A stretch of 64,000 nt of DNA from an uncultured Armatimonadota bacterium (GTDB lineage Bacteria; Armatimonadota; Fimbriimonadia; Fimbriimonadales; Fimbriimonadaceae), in assembly GCA_903927025.1 (NCBI GenBank), contig CAIYLG010000014.1, forward strand, positions 124,001-188,000, given 5' to 3'. This document shows, in pieces, positions 62,334 to 64,000 of this stretch. The notes under the pieces are model-generated. The model was given only the letters and a program-made list of their open reading frames with translations, was not told where the DNA came from and did not search any database. Position 1 is the first letter of the stretch. Each line of letters opens with the position of its first letter. The translations under genes and the position numbers were made by a program.

Positions 62334-64000
62334 ATGTTGATTCTGGCCCACCTCCTGGCGATGGCTTCCGTGGTAACTCTGTCCGTCAATCCTCACGGAA
62401 GCGACGCCAATTCAGGCCTTCCCGGTCACCCGTTACTTTCTTTAAACGGCGCGAGGCTGGCGGCTAGGAAATATAGCGACAGGACGGTCGTCGTTGAATT
62501 CGAAGGCGGGACCTATCGTCAAGTCGAGCCGGTCAAGTTTGAATTGCGAGACAGCGGTCCCAGGATCTATCGGTCTAAAGGGAATGGAAAGGTGATCCTT
62601 TCGGGCAGCCAGGCCTTTACTCCTGTTTGGAAGCCGTTCCGGGGGGCAATCCTGCAGTGCCAGGTGCCGAAGGGATTCCGCGCAGATCAAATCTTCATTG
62701 GTGGTCAACGGCAGATTCTGGCTCGATATCCGAATGAAGATCTAAGCGTTCCTATTCTTCACGGATTTGCCAGTGATGCGATTTCCTCTGCCCGAGTCAA
62801 AGGGTGGCATGACCCGCGAGGCGCCTACCTTCACGCGATGCACTCCGAAATGTGGGGGGATTTTCACTACCGCATCAAGGGCAAAGATGGATCAGGGAAC
62901 TTGCAGATGGAGGGTGGTTGGCAAAACAACCGTCGCATGGGAATGCATCCCCAGTATCGCTTTGTAGAAGGAGTCTTTGAAGAACTCGATTCACCTGGAG
63001 AATGGTATCTCGATGAAAACAGGGGGACGCTCTACTTCTATCCCCGCATCGGAATGAAGTTGGATGGGGCAATTGTTGAAGGGGTCAGATCGAGAGGCCT
63101 CCTCGAAGTGGATGGTGCATCCGGTCTGCGGTTTGAGGGACTAACTTTTCGGCACACCGCGAGGACGTTCATGGACAATCGTGAACCTCTGCTTCGAAGC
63201 GATTGGACCATCTATCGTGGCGGTGCGATTCACTTCAAAAATGCCGAGGAATGTGAGGTGGTCGATTGCGACCTGACCAACCTTGGCGGAACCGCAGTCT
63301 TCATTGACGGAATGAATAGCAACATCGCCATTCGTCGATGTTCGATCTCCCATGTTGGTGCGAATGGCGTGGCATTCGTCGGAAGCCCTTCTGCCGTAAG
63401 GAACCCGCTCTTTGAATACGGTGAGCGGCAGTCACTTCAGGCTATTGACTCAACTCCTGGGCCGAAGGGCAACGAGTTCCCGGTCAACTGTGTCGCAGAA
63501 GATTGCCTTCTCTCCTACGTTGGTGAGGTTGAGAAGCAAAGTGCCGGCGTTGAAATATCGATGTCATCCGACATCACAGTGCGGCACTGCTCGATTTGGC
63601 ACACTCCGCGCGCAGGAATCAACATTGGGGACGGCTGCTGGGGCGGTCACTTGATTGAAGGGTGCGATGTTTTCGATACTGTTTTGGAGACTGGAGACCA
63701 CGGCTCGTTCAATTCTTGGGGCCGAGATCGATATTGGGGTCTGACCGATGAGGACATGAACCTTGGTAAGCGTCCGGACCTCGCGCTCCTCGATACCGTC
63801 CGGCCGATTGTCTTGCGAAACAACCGTTGGAGGTGCGATCACGGCTGGGACATCGATCTGGATGATGGCGCGTCCAACTATGTCATTGAGAACAACCTGT
63901 GTCTGCACGGAGGAATCAAGAATCGCGAAGGGTTCTACCGAACGGTTCAGAACAATATCATGGTGGGCAACTCTTTCCACCCCCATGTGTGGTTCCTGAA
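62334..64000 (+). CDS. Secreted right-handed beta-helix protein, 3' truncated by window edge
   Basis: Open frame from ATG to the window end, about 555 residues visible, no stop. The signal is MLILAHLLAMASVVTLSVNP, then HGSDANSG, the usual opening of parallel beta-helix glycan-active proteins. Successive coils are readable: GLRFEGLTFRHTART, ECEVVDCDLTNLGGTAVFIDG, NIAIRRCSISHVGANGVAFVG, DITVRHCSIWHTPRAGINIGDG, IEGCDVFDTVLETGDHGSFN and NYVIENNLCLHGG. Family relatives include polysaccharide lyases and glycosidases. The DHGSFNSWGRDR and DIDLDDGASN segments are the best candidates for a catalytic or metal site. A TATACT box lies 8 nt before the ATG. Confidence 0.85.
   Translation, partial: MLILAHLLAMASVVTLSVNPHGSDANSGLPGHPLLSLNGARLAARKYSDRTVVVEFEGGTYRQVEPVKFELRDSGPRIYRSKGNGKVILSGSQAFTPVWKPFRGAILQCQVPKGFRADQIFIGGQRQILARYPNEDLSVPILHGFASDAISSARVKGWHDPRGAYLHAMHSEMWGDFHYRIKGKDGSGNLQMEGGWQNNRRMGMHPQYRFVEGVFEELDSPGEWYLDENRGTLYFYPRIGMKLDGAIVEGVRSRGLLEVDGASGLRFEGLTFRHTARTFMDNREPLLRSDWTIYRGGAIHFKNAEECEVVDCDLTNLGGTAVFIDGMNSNIAIRRCSISHVGANGVAFVGSPSAVRNPLFEYGERQSLQAIDSTPGPKGNEFPVNCVAEDCLLSYVGEVEKQSAGVEISMSSDITVRHCSIWHTPRAGINIGDGCWGGHLIEGCDVFDTVLETGDHGSFNSWGRDRYWGLTDEDMNLGKRPDLALLDTVRPIVLRNNRWRCDHGWDIDLDDGASNYVIENNLCLHGGIKNREGFYRTVQNNIMVGNSFHPHVWFL

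Overview
The window looks like chromosome of a free-living, Gram-negative-type bacterium. Planctomycete-style cytochrome/DUF gene sets (PSCyt1-DUF1549-DUF1553, DUF1501, DUF1592-family, DUF1552, DUF1800), an SBBP-repeat protein, and PQQ-like and beta-helix surface proteins, together with moderate GC and many GTG/TTG starts, fit Armatimonadota (Fimbriimonadia-like) or a related lineage. That assignment is inferred from gene content only; there is no rRNA here.

Layout. 1-4.4 kb: end of a WecG/TagA glycosyltransferase, a PduO-type cobalamin adenosyltransferase, a secreted protein and feoAB. 4.4-11 kb, minus strand: two small proteins, then an operon running histidine kinase > response regulator > KdpD-type sensor domain without a kinase > KimA-like potassium transporter. 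11-17.9 kb: moeA, a redoxin-like protein, an HGSNAT-like membrane acyltransferase and a GH18 / polysaccharide deacetylase / GT2 fusion. 17.9-22.45 kb: an accessory region beside tRNA-Arg(TCG). It holds an IS21-type relic with a 22-bp tandem array, an IS1182-like transposase relic, and three minus-strand cassettes of truncated RHS core + variable C-terminus + small membrane-anchored gene, each joined by an ATGA overlap. 22.4-32.5 kb: DUF1800, CIRCE-controlled groES-groEL, rhaA, DUF1592-type cytochrome + DUF1552, and a cNMP-domain protein. 32.6-41.9 kb: a very large SBBP/Ig-like secreted protein, a CrtI-type desaturase, gpmA, dihydroorotase and exonuclease III. 41.9-51.4 kb: two tandem PSD1 + DUF1501 operons. 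51.4-64 kb: a zinc-ribbon membrane protein, a candidate glycoside hydrolase, pdhAB, a TPR protein, cysE-cysK, a propeller-like protein, a PQQ-propeller/Ig-like protein and a beta-helix protein cut by the window edge.

How the genes work together. Three systems stand out. (1) The RHS cassettes have the architecture of polymorphic toxin/immunity modules, but as displaced orphan tips rather than a full-length RHS gene. (2) The four-gene sensor/transport operon couples a two-component system, a kinase-less KdpD and a KimA-like transporter, which suggests K+ control wired differently from kdpFABC-kdpDE. (3) The acyltransferase plus three-domain synthase looks like a compact exopolysaccharide (PNAG- or chitin-like) machine. 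Several genes carry a -10-like box only 5-9 nt before the start codon, suggesting leaderless mRNAs. All functional statements rest on motif recognition by eye; no database search was run.
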